Positions 7,868 to 17,224 of a stretch of 64,000 nt of DNA are shown here, piece after piece (positions within the stretch are counted from its first letter, which is position 1; every line of letters starts with the position of its first letter). A program made the translations under genes and the position numbers. The stretch comes from UBA7672 sp963784415 (lineage in GTDB: Bacteria; Pseudomonadota; Alphaproteobacteria; Caulobacterales; Hyphomonadaceae), in assembly GCA_963784415.1 (NCBI GenBank), contig CAWARK010000002.1, positions 372,001 to 436,000 on the forward strand, written 5' to 3'. The notes under the pieces are model-generated. The model was not told where the DNA came from, did not search any database, and saw only the letters and a list, made by a program, of their open reading frames with translations.

Positions 7868-8886
7868 GCCTCGTCTCCCGCGCCATCATCGCGTTCGAAA
7901 CAGCCCCCCTCCCGGATTTTGTGCGCAAGGGCGCCGTCTCCTTCCTCGTCGAGCGCGTGCGCCGCGATCTCAAGCACACGCCCGCCGACGCCTCGCGCAA
8001 GTTCGCCGAGGACATGAGCAAGCATCCGATCGCGACGCATACGGTCGACGCCAACAAGCAGCACTACGAAGTGCCCGCCGAGTTCTTTGCGCTCTGCCTC
8101 GGGCCGAAGTTCAAATACTCCAGCTGCCGCTACGAAGACGGCGACACACTCGCGGACGCGGAAATCCGCGCGCTCGAGGAAACCTGCACGCACGCCCAGC
8201 TCGCCGACGGCCAGCACATTCTCGAACTCGGCTGCGGCTGGGGTTCGATGTCGCTCTTCATGGCGGCGCGCTATCCCAATGCCCGCATCACCGCCGTCTC
8301 GAACTCCGCCAGCCAGCGCGAACACATCGAAGCCAGCGCCCGCCGGCAGGGCATCGCGAACCTCCGCATCATCACCGCCGACATGAACGAGTTCGCGACC
8401 ACGGAAACCTTCGACCGGATCGTCTCCGTCGAGATGTTCGAACACATGTCCAACTGGCGCGCGCTGCTCGAACGTTGCCGTACATGGATCAAGCCCGACG
8501 GCCGCATGTTCATGCACGTCTTCGCGCATCGCACAGCGCCCTACCGCTTCGACGTCAGCGACCCCGCCGACTGGGTTGCGCACCACTTCTTTGCCGGCGG
8601 CGTCATGCCCAGCCGCGACCTCATCGCCAACTTCCCTGACCTGTTCGAAGTCGAGCAGGACTGGTGGTGGAACGGCAAGAACTACGAAAAAACCGCGCTC
8701 GACTGGCTCAAGAATTTCGACGCCAATCGCGACCAGATCCGCCCGATCCTGCAACGCGTCTACGGTGCCGACGCAAAGCTCTGGGAAAACCGCTGGCGTC
8801 TCTTCTTCCTCGCCACCGCCGGCCTCTTCGGCCACGCCGGTGGGGAAGAGTGGGGCGTCGTGCATCACCGGCTCAAGCCGGTTTAA
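7864..8886 (+). CDS. Cyclopropane-fatty-acyl-phospholipid synthase family methyltransferase
   Basis: A 340-residue SAM-dependent methyltransferase acting on unsaturated acyl chains of membrane lipids. The SAM motif is ILELGCGWGSMS at about residue 120, followed by VSVEMFEHMSNW, the family's characteristic segment. The N-terminal region (KQHYEVPAEFF, SSCRYEDG) matches CFA synthases, but the protein is shorter than the usual 380-400 residues. Such shorter members are known to make products other than cyclopropane rings, for example methylated furan precursors, so the product is left open. Translationally coupled to the DUF1295 gene. A large inverted repeat follows its stop. Confidence 0.88.
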   Translation: MSLVSRAIIAFETAPLPDFVRKGAVSFLVERVRRDLKHTPADASRKFAEDMSKHPIATHTVDANKQHYEVPAEFFALCLGPKFKYSSCRYEDGDTLADAEIRALEETCTHAQLADGQHILELGCGWGSMSLFMAARYPNARITAVSNSASQREHIEASARRQGIANLRIITADMNEFATTETFDRIVSVEMFEHMSNWRALLERCRTWIKPDGRMFMHVFAHRTAPYRFDVSDPADWVAHHFFAGGVMPSRDLIANFPDLFEVEQDWWWNGKNYEKTALDWLKNFDANRDQIRPILQRVYGADAKLWENRWRLFFLATAGLFGHAGGEEWGVVHHRLKPV

Positions 8887-8893
8887 GATTTGA

Positions 8894-8977
8894 GGACCGC
8901 CGGGCGCCTGCCCGGCTCTTTCTACCTGCGTCCTGCAAGCCTCGAGACAAAGAGCCGGGCAGGCGCCCGGCGGGTCC
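8894..8977. repeat. Palindromic repeat element, copy 1
   Basis: Arms at 8894-8921 and 8949-8977 are almost perfectly complementary over 28 bases around the core CGCCGGGCGCCTGCCCGGC. It sits between two convergent genes. Related elements with the same core are at 48.1 and 56.2 kb, so it belongs to a dispersed REP-like family. It may also end transcription of the methyltransferase message. Confidence 0.75.
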
Positions 8978-9000
8978 GCCAGTCTGACATCCAAACAAAA

Positions 9001-9025
9001 CGGGCGGACCTTGTGGGTCCGCCCG
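9001..9025 (-). terminator. Rho-independent terminator of the redoxin-cytochrome gene
   Basis: A perfect 10-base-pair stem, CGGGCGGACC pairing with GGTCCGCCCG around a TTGTG loop. On the minus strand it is followed by TTTTGTTTGG, a usable U-rich tract. It lies 25 bases beyond the stop of the minus-strand gene at 9051-11039. Confidence 0.8.
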
Positions 9026-9050
9026 CTTCAGTTTTCAGATCAACCTGAAC

Positions 9051-11039
9051 TTACTGCCCGATGCTCTGCTGAGCCTGGGCCTTCTTGATGCGGCCGTTCA
9101 TCTGCGCGTTGATCGGCGCCATCTCGTCCTCGTCGATGAAACCGTTCTTGTTGAGATCGACCTTGTCCCAGTTGGCGAGCAGCATCTGCGCCATGCGGCC
9201 GCGAACCTCGTCCTTGGCGACCTTGCCGTCGACGTTCGCATCCATCATGCCGAGTGTGCGCGAGTTCTCGAGTTCGGTCTGGTACGCGTCCTTGCGGTTC
9301 GCCACAGTCTCGTCATCCCAGCGGAAGCCGAGCGCGGTGTACTGCATCTCTTCCCACGACTGCTCGCCCCACTTCACTTCGATCGTGGGATCCGGGTTCG
9401 CCGGGTTGTTCTTCGAGTTGTCGTAGACATAACGGGTGATCAGCTTGGTGCCCGGCTCGATCTTCAGCGGCGTGGCGAAGTCATAGCCGCGCTGCCAGTT
9501 GAAGTCGTATTTCGGCAGGCTGACGATCAGCTCCTCCTTGTCCGAGCCCGGCTTCAGCAGCGACACGTGCATGCTCTCGCCGCGATAGTGCGCATGCGGG
9601 AACACGGTGTAGAGCGTCGCCTTCTCGGGGAAGGTGATATACGCGACTTCCTGATGGCGCGCTTCGCCGGGCGGGATAACGAGGCCGGCGTTCAGCACGA
9701 CGGCAGACCGGCGCATGATCTCCGGCGGAGCATCCTTCGGATAGAAATAGAGGCCGACGCGGGTCTTCTCGACCGTCTGCTTGCCATACGGCGTGTAGTG
9801 CATCTGGAATTTGAAGTCCTGGCCCGGGGCAACCCACGAACCGACCTTCTGCGGGAACACCGTCGTCTCCGCGCCGACGGCATAACCGCCCACGCCATTG
9901 GAGAGCAGGTGGTGCACGGCGGCGCGATCACTCGGCTTCACAGTCGCGGCGCGCAGCCAGCGGCCCTCGGTCATCGTGTTCTTCACGACCGGGTTCTGGT
10001 AGTCGACCACGCCCGACGCCGGAACCGTATAGGCCGGCAGTTCGATCACCATATCAGGCGTACCGAGTTCCCATTCCGGAGCCGGCTTGGCGTTGAGCTT
10101 CAGCAGATCTTCGCCTGTGCCGCGCGGTGCGCCAGCTTCGATCCAGTGGATCAGCGTCTTCTGGTCCTGCGTCGACAGGTTCATGTCGCCCACGAATTTG
10201 CCGACATGCGGATCGGCATTGTAGGGCGGCATGCGATCGGTGCGCACAGCTTCGCGCATCATGCCCGACCACTGTTTCACCTTCTCATAGCTGTCCATCG
10301 CGAACGGACCGATGCCGCCTTCCGTGTGGCAGGCAACGCAGTTCTTCGCGAGCAGCGGCGCAATCTCGTTCGTGTAGGAGATTTTCGCGAAGTCCGCCTT
10401 CGCATCGCGGCTCGGGAAGGCGAGCAGCGGCGTCGACAGTTCAACGTGCGAGACTTTGACAACGCCGCCAGCTGCGAGTGCTTTCACCGCATCCGCAACA
10501 TAAGCCGTCTTGGTCTTCTTCGCTGCGCCGCTGAGTTCGCCTGTGATCGGGCCGGAGTAAACGACCTTCCAGGTCTTCGGGCTGATCACCAGCGCCTGTC
10601 CAACGCGGCTCATGCCGAGGCTTTCACCGACGATCTGCGAGTCGTCGATCATCACCGGCAGGTCGAGGCCGAGCGAGGCCATGTCGGCCTGGATCGACTC
10701 GCGCGTCACGTCCGGTGTCGAGTTGAGCAGGAAAAGCTGGTTGTCCGTGCCGGCGAAAGAAGCCTGCAGCGCCTTCAGCGCCGGAGCCGCCGCTTTCATC
10801 TGGGCCGAACCGTTCACATGGTTCACGATCACGATCGCCGGGGCGAACTTGTAGTAGCTCAGCAGGTGAGCGTTCGAGTTCTGGTCGACGAGGCGGAAGT
10901 CATCCGCGCGATCGGCGGGCTTCACCTGCGTCGCCGTCATGTTGGCGGCCGGGAGCTGTCCGTAAGCGGTGACGCCAACAGCCACGAGGGCGGCGGCGGC
11001 GACCGAGGCAAGAGAAAGGGCGAGAGTCCGGGTCTTCAT
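9051..11039 (-). CDS. Exported redoxin - cytochrome c - copper monooxygenase-like - EF-hand fusion protein
   Basis: A 662-residue multidomain protein with an N-terminal signal sequence (about residues 1-28). Domains in order: a thioredoxin-like redoxin domain (about 40-190) without any active-site cysteine; a class I cytochrome c segment with CVACH at 234-238 and a likely distal Met at 270; a region like type II copper ascorbate-dependent monooxygenases (about 360-580) with a His pair at 376-377, H414, an HxH at 482-484 and a candidate Met ligand at 565, matching the CuH and CuM sites of that family; and two canonical EF-hand loops (600-611 and 628-639). It probably acts in the periplasm or outside the cell as a copper oxygenase fed by the haem. 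Substrate unknown. A strong terminator follows. Confidence 0.85.
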   Translation of the reverse strand: MKTRTLALSLASVAAAALVAVGVTAYGQLPAANMTATQVKPADRADDFRLVDQNSNAHLLSYYKFAPAIVIVNHVNGSAQMKAAAPALKALQASFAGTDNQLFLLNSTPDVTRESIQADMASLGLDLPVMIDDSQIVGESLGMSRVGQALVISPKTWKVVYSGPITGELSGAAKKTKTAYVADAVKALAAGGVVKVSHVELSTPLLAFPSRDAKADFAKISYTNEIAPLLAKNCVACHTEGGIGPFAMDSYEKVKQWSGMMREAVRTDRMPPYNADPHVGKFVGDMNLSTQDQKTLIHWIEAGAPRGTGEDLLKLNAKPAPEWELGTPDMVIELPAYTVPASGVVDYQNPVVKNTMTEGRWLRAATVKPSDRAAVHHLLSNGVGGYAVGAETTVFPQKVGSWVAPGQDFKFQMHYTPYGKQTVEKTRVGLYFYPKDAPPEIMRRSAVVLNAGLVIPPGEARHQEVAYITFPEKATLYTVFPHAHYRGESMHVSLLKPGSDKEELIVSLPKYDFNWQRGYDFATPLKIEPGTKLITRYVYDNSKNNPANPDPTIEVKWGEQSWEEMQYTALGFRWDDETVANRKDAYQTELENSRTLGMMDANVDGKVAKDEVRGRMAQMLLANWDKVDLNKNGFIDEDEMAPINAQMNGRIKKAQAQQSIGQ

Positions 11040-11269
11040 GCGTTATCTCCCGAAAATCGGATGCACGGCGATACATCCGTGCGGCCCTCCAGAGGGGGTC
11101 GCGCTTGGCGAGTTGTGTAACAGAAAATACGCCTGTTCGGCAACGAAACTGGTACCGGTCAGGATCAACAACCCGTCAGCGGAAGCCTTCCGTTCGCGGC
11201 AACCTTTGCGACCTGCTCGCAAATCGTCGCGGCCGGTCTATTGAAGATGCCGGCAAAGGAAGAAAACGC

Positions 11270-12065
11270 GTGGCTGAGCCCGTCTATCGCTTCAATTCGG
11301 TCATCGTGCGCCAACCGGCGCGCTCCGTCGTGCATGGCCTGCGCGCCGATGATCGTGGCGATCCGACCTTCGAGGGGGTGGCGGCCGAACACGCCGCCTA
11401 TGTCCTGGCGCTCAAAAAGGCCGGCGCGCGCGTCACCGTGCTCCCGCCGCTGGAAGACTTCCCCGATTCGATTTTCGTCGAAGACCCGGCCCTCGTCTTC
11501 ACCGAGGGCGCCATCCTCCTGCGACCCGGCGCCAGCACGCGCGCCGGAGAGATCGAGCACATCGCACCGACACTCGCCGAACGCTTCGAGACGGTGCTCA
11601 GTCTCTCGTCCGGCTTCGCCGACGGCGGCGATATCCTGACGACGCCCGGCCGCGTCCTGATCGGTCTCTCAGCGCGAACGGACAGGGCAGGCGCGGAGAG
11701 CCCTGCAGTCCGCCCTCGCGCAACTCGGGCTCAAGTCGGACGTGGTCACGACGCCTGCAGGCGTTCTGCACTTCAAGACCGATTGCTCGCTTCTCGACGA
11801 AGAGCGCATCCTGTCCACCAACCGGCTGGCCGCCTCTGGCGTGTTCCGCAACTTCAAGGTCATTGCCGTGCCAGAGGGCGAAGAAGCCGCCGCCAACGCG
11901 CTGCGCGTCAATGACACGATGTTCGTCGGCGCCGACTTTCCGCGCACGATCGAAAAGCTGCAGAGGGAAGGCTTCAACGTCGTGCCGCTGAACACGTCAG
12001 AGATCGGCAAGATCGACGCAGGCCTGTCCTGCATGTCGCTTCGCTGGTTCGACGCAGCCCGATGA
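11270..12065 (+). CDS. Dimethylarginine dimethylaminohydrolase (DDAH)-like, reading frame interrupted
   Basis: The amidinotransferase-fold enzyme cleaves N-methylated arginines to citrulline and methylamines. The GTG start at 11270 follows AAAGGAAG. The first part carries PDSIFVEDPALVF and FADGGDIL; the second has the catalytic His in VLHFKTDCS and the nucleophilic Cys in LSCMSLRW. Near 11697-11700 the frame shifts by one base: reading GCG GAG then GCC CTG restores GAEALQSALAQLG and a 264-residue protein, the usual DDAH length. All catalytic motifs survive, so a sequencing insertion is more likely than decay. Its stop abuts that of the convergent glycosidase gene. Confidence 0.85.
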
Positions 12066-13197
12066 CTAGTCGCAAAGCGAAGCAGAGTACGTGCGCGCAT
12101 AAGCAACGCAGCTGAATTCCAGCTTCCACGGCCCCTGTTTCCGGTCGAGCCGCCCCGTCCACGCACTCAGCTCGCGGCTGCCCCACATGTTCAGAATCAG
12201 CTGCTGCGGCCGAACCAGGTTGCGCGCCGCCGACCCGGTTTCCTGATGCGCCAGCACGCCATCGATATACCAGCGCACATACGTGGGCTGCCAGTCGAAG
12301 CCATAGGTGTGAAAGCCCTCTGACGCATCGAAGGGCAGGGTCACGATCCGCGACGTGGCCCGCCCGCCCTCATGAATGGTCAGTTCGGCCGCCCGCGTAT
12401 TCTTGCCCAGGATCTCGATGTCGATCTCGTTCGGCTTCACGCCCTTCGCGCGGTCGGCATAGCTGAACACGCCCGACACGGTCCCGGCCCCGCGCGGCAC
12501 ACGCATCCGCACTTCGAAATAGCCATGGCGCATGAAGTCGTGCGTCCGCGCTTCCCCGCCCATCATCTCGTAGGCGGATCCCTTGGGCCCGGGCTTCAGG
12601 TTCAGCGACATCAGCCCGTTGCCGGCCTCGACGGCCTGCTTGCGCCAGTCATTCGCCATCCAGCTGCCGTTCGACCAGCCGTCCGAGATGAACCAGCGAT
12701 CGGCGATATCGGTCCGGTCAAAGCGCTCGACGAAGGGCGCGCCCAGATCGGCCAGGTCAGCCGCCGGCGCAGCCGGAGCCGCCGGGGCCGGCGCGCTCTC
12801 CACAGTGTCCGGAACTGGCACAGTTTCGACCGGAGGCGGCAGTCGTCGCTGGCGGCTCGTCGTGCTGCTGCGAGGGGTGTTCGCCGGAGACGATCATCCG
12901 GTCTTCGATGCCCCGGCGTTGGTAATAATCACCATAGACCAGCGACGTCAGGACGAGGCCGGTAACCATGCCGATGGCGGCCGTTCCGGCGGCCATGCCC
13001 GGCGGCAGGGGCTCAATCCCGGCCATCCAGTCCTTTTTGGCCCAGTCGTCCCGGAACTTCGCCCACCCCGCGACCGCGCCAGCACGGCCCGTCCGCCAGG
13101 CGCTGACAGCGAGTAATTGGGCGCGGCTCAGCCCGGCCCGGGCGCGGTCCAGCCCAGACCGCGCGAACCCGAGCAGCCAATCCAGTGACGTCTTCAT
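12066..13197 (-). CDS. Membrane-anchored GH16 glycoside hydrolase, reading frame interrupted
   Basis: Corrected for one inserted base near 12840, the gene encodes 376 residues. The N-terminal 145 hold a basic cytosolic part and one membrane segment (about residues 67-88), followed by a Pro/Ala/Thr-rich linker where the shift falls. The catalytic domain has the GH16 active-site motif NEIDIEILG, with nucleophile and acid/base Glu flanking Asp, and typical segments GYFEVRMRVP and YGFDWQPTYVRWYIDG. It resembles ExoK-type endo-beta-glycanases that trim exopolysaccharide. The anchor would place it on the periplasmic face of the inner membrane. The specific polymer is not known. Confidence 0.83.
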
Positions 13198-13329
13198 GTG
13201 CGCACCGGCGCAACTGGCATGCCAATTAGGGGAAAAGACGTGCCGAAAGAAGGACTTGTGCCCGATCCGGCGTCCCCAGCTTGGCCCTCCAGATCGCTTC
13301 TGCTAGACGCCGCGCCAAGGAACACAAAA

Positions 13330-15138
13330 ATGACTCCCCGCGACAAGATCCGAAACTTCTCCATCATCGCCCACATCGACCACGGCAAGTCGACGCTGGC
13401 GGACCGCATCATCCAGATGACGGGCGGCCTCACCGCGCGCGAGATGACCGAACAGGTCCTCGACACGATGGACATCGAGAAAGAGCGCGGCATCACCATC
13501 AAGGCGCAGACCGTCCGCCTCGACTACACCGCCAAGGACGGCGAGACCTACGTCCTCAACCTGATGGACACGCCCGGCCACGTCGACTTCGCCTACGAAG
13601 TCTCGCGCTGCCTCGCCGCCTGCGAAGGCTCGCTGCTGGTGGTCGACGCCTCGCAAGGCGTCGAGGCGCAAACGCTCGCCAACGTCTACAAGGCGATCGA
13701 CGCCAACCACGAAATCGTGCCCGTCCTCAACAAGGTCGATCTTCCCGCCGCCGAAGTCGGCCGCGTGAAGCAGCAGATCGAAGATGTCATCGGCATCGAT
13801 GCATCCGACGCGCTCGAAATTTCCGCCAAGACCGGCCTCGGCGTCGACACCGTGCTCGAAGCCATCGTCACGCGCCTGCCGCCGCCGAAGACCGGCGACG
13901 CGGACAAGCCGCTGAAGGCGCTGCTGGTCGACGCGTACTACGACACCTATCTCGGCGTCGTCGTCATCGTGCGCATCGTCGATGGCACGCTGAAGAAGCG
14001 CCAGATGGTGCAGATGATGAAGACCGGCGCGCACTACACGCTCGACCGTGTCGGCGTCTTCCTTCCCGGCAAGCTGGTCGATGCCGAAGAACTCGGGCCG
14101 GGCGAAGTCGGCTTCTTCACCGCCTCGATCAAGACCGTGGCCGACTGCTCGGTCGGCGACACCATCACCGACGAACGCAAGCCGACCGAAGAAGCGCTGC
14201 CGGGCTTCCGCGAAGTGCAGCCGGTCGTCTTCTGCGGTCTCTTCCCGGTCGACGCCGCGAAGTTCGAAGACCTGCGCGCCGCCATGGGCCGCCTGCGCCT
14301 CAACGACGCCAGCTTCTCCTACGAGATGGAAACGTCGGCCGCGCTCGGCTTCGGCTTCCGCTGTGGCTTCCTCGGACTGCTCCACCTCGAAATCATCCAG
14401 GAGCGCCTCAGCCGCGAGTTCGACCTCGACCTCATCGCGACCGCGCCTTCGGTGGTCTACGGCCTCCACATGCGCGATGGCTCGGTGGTCGAGCTGCACA
14501 ACCCGGCCGACATGCCCGACGTGATGTCGATCCTCGAAATCCACGAGCCGTGGATCGAAGCGACCATCTTCACGCCCGACGAATATCTCGGCGGCATTCT
14601 CAAGCTCTGCCAGGACCGCCGCGGCATCCAGAAGGAGATGTCCTACGTCGGCGCCCGCGCCATGATCCGCTACGAGCTGCCGCTCAACGAAGTGGTGTTC
14701 GATTTCTACGACCGCCTCAAGTCGATCTCGAAGGGCTACGCCTCATTCGACTACAGCCAGATCGGCCGCCGCGTCGGCGATCTCGTGAAACTGCAGATGC
14801 TGGTCAATGACGAGCCGATCGATGCGCTCTCGATGCTCACCCACCGCGCGCGCGCCGAACAGCGCGGCCGCGCCATGTGCGAGAAACTGAAAGACCTCAT
14901 CCCGCGCCAGATGTTCAAGATCCCGATCCAGGCCGCCATCGGCGGCAAGGTCGTGGCCCGCGAAACCATCTCCGCCATGCGCAAGGACGTCACCGCCAAA
15001 TGCTATGGCGGCGACGCCAGCCGCAAACGCAAGCTCCTCGACAAGCAGAAAGAGGGCAAGAAGCGCATGCGCCAGTTCGGCAAGGTCGAGATCCCGCAGG
15101 AAGCCTTCGTCGCCGCGCTGAAGATGGACGAGGACTAG
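13330..15138 (+). CDS. lepA: Elongation factor 4 (LepA), ribosomal back-translocating GTPase
   Basis: A 602-residue translational GTPase. The G-domain has AHIDHGKST (P-loop), RGITIKAQ (switch I), DTPGH (G3) and NKVD (G4) within the first 140 residues. It is followed by EF-G-like domains and the LepA-specific C-terminal tail with KCYGGDASRKRKLLDKQKEGKK. Length and motifs match the family throughout. The ATG at 13330 begins the conserved core (TPRDKIRNFSIIAHIDHGKS); in-frame sequence upstream is not conserved. The leader peptidase gene often next to lepA is not present here. Confidence 0.97.
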   Translation: MTPRDKIRNFSIIAHIDHGKSTLADRIIQMTGGLTAREMTEQVLDTMDIEKERGITIKAQTVRLDYTAKDGETYVLNLMDTPGHVDFAYEVSRCLAACEGSLLVVDASQGVEAQTLANVYKAIDANHEIVPVLNKVDLPAAEVGRVKQQIEDVIGIDASDALEISAKTGLGVDTVLEAIVTRLPPPKTGDADKPLKALLVDAYYDTYLGVVVIVRIVDGTLKKRQMVQMMKTGAHYTLDRVGVFLPGKLVDAEELGPGEVGFFTASIKTVADCSVGDTITDERKPTEEALPGFREVQPVVFCGLFPVDAAKFEDLRAAMGRLRLNDASFSYEMETSAALGFGFRCGFLGLLHLEIIQERLSREFDLDLIATAPSVVYGLHMRDGSVVELHNPADMPDVMSILEIHEPWIEATIFTPDEYLGGILKLCQDRRGIQKEMSYVGARAMIRYELPLNEVVFDFYDRLKSISKGYASFDYSQIGRRVGDLVKLQMLVNDEPIDALSMLTHRARAEQRGRAMCEKLKDLIPRQMFKIPIQAAIGGKVVARETISAMRKDVTAKCYGGDASRKRKLLDKQKEGKKRMRQFGKVEIPQEAFVAALKMDED

Positions 15139-15286
15139 GGTTGGCGCAGTTCACCGCCAATCTTCCACACACCGCCGCCCTTCCGTGCTACCCAACCCGC
15201 TCGGGACGAGTCGCAAGACCTCTCTCGCATGGATGTTCTCCATGAGAAGCCCTGGCGTCTGGCCGGGCGTCAGCACGAGGGACTTG

Positions 15287-15514
15287 ATGGATTATTGCGT
15301 ACGCGTGTCTTCGAAAGACTTCCACGCAATCAAGGCAGAGACCCTGAAGCTGCCCGAAGACCACAGCAGCGAATTCAAGTCTGACGTCGAGGCCCAATAC
15401 CGCGTCGGCGACTTCGCCTGGTTCGTCTGTGTCGACAAGCGCGATGCGACCTATCTCGCGAAGAAGTGGAAAGGCATCCCTGTCGCCAAGCCCGGAGACA
15501 TGGTCAGTCTCTGA
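15287..15514 (+). CDS. Small hypothetical protein (75 residues)
   Basis: The ATG at 15287 has a GAGGGA site 6 bases upstream; a longer in-frame reading back to 15185 lacks one. The product is cytosolic, with alternating hydrophobic and charged residues and a YRVGDFAWFVCVDKRDATYLAKKWKG segment that looks like a compact alpha/beta fold. No family recognised. Confidence 0.6.
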   Translation: MDYCVRVSSKDFHAIKAETLKLPEDHSSEFKSDVEAQYRVGDFAWFVCVDKRDATYLAKKWKGIPVAKPGDMVSL

Positions 15515-15529
15515 CGGACAAGCGCGCGC

Positions 15530-16000
15530 TCAAGGCGCAAACGTCGACCGCACCGTGATCCCCCAGAAGCCATCGCGCAGCTCGATCACATAGAGCCCGT
15601 CATACTTCGCGTACTCCGTTCCGTCGGCATGCAGCCGCGCGAACGTGGCGAGGATGTGCGCCTTGTCCTTGCCGCACTGGACAATCGTGCGCGCGTCCCA
15701 GCGCGAGCTCGCCCAGTCTTCCGCTGCGAGGCTGCCGAAGATGTCGTCCTGCTGGCCCGGCCCGGTCAGCACCTGCAGCGGATAGCTCGCGATGCGCATG
15801 TGCGGATAGTGGAACGTCGCCTCGAAGCCGGGCGTGTCCTTCGCATTGAACGCGGCGAGGAACTTGTCCATCACGTCCATCGCCGGCCGCGCCGCCGCGC
15901 ATGCGCTGAAGTCTGGCAGCGTGGCGACAGGTTCCGGCCGCGGCGCGCAGCCGCCCAGAGCGAACGGAACGATCAGGCAGAGCAGGGAGATGCTTTTCAT
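15530..16000 (-). CDS. NTF2/SnoaL-like lipoprotein
   Basis: A 156-residue protein with a lipoprotein signal and lipobox LGGC (Cys at about residue 18). The body resembles the NTF2-like fold: a long first helix (MDVMDKFLAAFNAKD), FHYPHMRIAS, and three C-terminal strands ending STFAP. It is clearly paralogous to the protein at 18029-18514, sharing helix, FHYPH/FHFPS and SFAP segments. NTF2-like proteins of this type are binding proteins or small enzymes; ligand unknown. It is divergent from the exported protein gene at 16166. Confidence 0.7.
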   Translation of the reverse strand: MKSISLLCLIVPFALGGCAPRPEPVATLPDFSACAAARPAMDVMDKFLAAFNAKDTPGFEATFHYPHMRIASYPLQVLTGPGQQDDIFGSLAAEDWASSRWDARTIVQCGKDKAHILATFARLHADGTEYAKYDGLYVIELRDGFWGITVRSTFAP

Positions 16001-16165
16001 CGCGCTCCCCTATCTCATGCGCGACAGCGCCGGAAGACGCGGCCTCTTGCGGAGATTCACATATCTCAATTGCGCTGCGCAGCAGCGTTTGCTGCCGCCG
16101 CCACTTTCCTTTGTGCAGCGCCGGAATAATATGCGTCCGGGTTCTGGATCCGGGGCGGATACAAA

Positions 16166-17218
16166 ATGAGAGTCACGAAATCTCTTTGGCTCGGTCTGGC
16201 GGCCGCTTGCGCAGCCTTGCTCGTACAGGCGCCGGTCGCCAATGCGGACCCGGTCACGGTCCTGCGGGGCACGGCGCAATTGCCGACATCAGGGCTCGTC
16301 GTGGACCTCCCGGCAAAGACCGGGGTCGAGTACCACGTCTCTGGTAGCTGGTCGTCCAGCGTCACGGGCGACACGTTCGATACCCGCGACATCATCGACG
16401 AAATTGAAACCGCGTCCGGCAAGATCGTCGCGGGCAACTGGGTCATGTCCGGCTATTTTACAGCGGGTGACTGCGCCGCGACGGTCGCCGAAACGAAGCT
16501 CGACAATTCATGGTCACAGGATGTGACGTTGTGGGGAAACAGCTGGAAGGTTCGCGGCGGCGTCTTCACCTTCGATGGCGCACTGGGCCGGCGACCTGCC
16601 GCCGCGCTGTGCCGCTCCATAGACAGCGGTCATACGCTGTTGCTCTATCATTTCCTCACCGATCAGCCTGAAACGGCTTCTCAGTCAGCCGTGATGAAGA
16701 GCGTCAGCGAAGCCGGTGCGCTTGCCGCTGCGAACCAGTCTTACACATCAGGCCGCACCAGCGACATCCTGCCGACGCGCCGTGCGGACGTTAAAAATCG
16801 CGGCAATGGCTCAGCCATGCGTACTGCCAGGCTTCCGGTCTCCGGGCTCTCGGTCGACCTGCCAGACGACGGCTATTTCTGGCTCGTCAGCGAGGTTGAT
16901 GGCGTCGACACATTCGATCGCCTGCTGCCAACATTGCCGGAGGTATCGGCCGAACTGGTTTTGGCGGATGACTTTTCATGCCAGGAAGTTCTCAACTCGC
17001 TGACGGTCGATCTGCTGCCCGATCATCGCCCCACGGGCCTGCCGTCTGGATGGGTCACCGGGCCGGGCATGAAGCTGCCAGCAGGCGCTGTCGAAATGAC
17101 AACGTGCTACGAAGTTGAAGACGCCGCGCTGTTGTTTGGCATCATGATGGACCCATCAGTGACGGATGTGTCCAGTCTGAAGCCACTCATGGCCGCGATC
17201 GCCGCCGCCGTCGAATAA
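16166..17218 (+). CDS. Exported protein of unknown function with an internal duplication
   Basis: A 350-residue protein with a Sec signal peptide (cleavage probably after VANA, about residue 27). Two halves begin with a related segment: GTAQLPTSGLVVDLP (about residue 34) and RTARLPVSGLSVDLP (about residue 222), each followed by DTFD and a strand-rich region. Each half holds two cysteines that could form a disulfide. I do not recognise the family. It sits among NTF2-like lipoprotein genes on the other strand and ends 7 bases short of the stop of a convergent methyltransferase gene. Confidence 0.7.
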   Translation: MRVTKSLWLGLAAACAALLVQAPVANADPVTVLRGTAQLPTSGLVVDLPAKTGVEYHVSGSWSSSVTGDTFDTRDIIDEIETASGKIVAGNWVMSGYFTAGDCAATVAETKLDNSWSQDVTLWGNSWKVRGGVFTFDGALGRRPAAALCRSIDSGHTLLLYHFLTDQPETASQSAVMKSVSEAGALAAANQSYTSGRTSDILPTRRADVKNRGNGSAMRTARLPVSGLSVDLPDDGYFWLVSEVDGVDTFDRLLPTLPEVSAELVLADDFSCQEVLNSLTVDLLPDHRPTGLPSGWVTGPGMKLPAGAVEMTTCYEVEDAALLFGIMMDPSVTDVSSLKPLMAAIAAAVE

Positions 17219-17224
17219 CACGCA

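Noticed and set aside
9567..11120. Long plus-strand frame (about 517 codons) opposite the redoxin-cytochrome gene
   Set aside because: The minus-strand frame has clear domains and a signal peptide, and its own terminator. The plus frame is Arg/His-rich and featureless.
13303..14544. Long open frame (about 413 codons) on the minus strand opposite lepA
   Set aside because: It is a high-GC shadow of lepA. Its sequence is rich in His, Asp, Arg and Val repeats typical of antisense frames and it has no domain.
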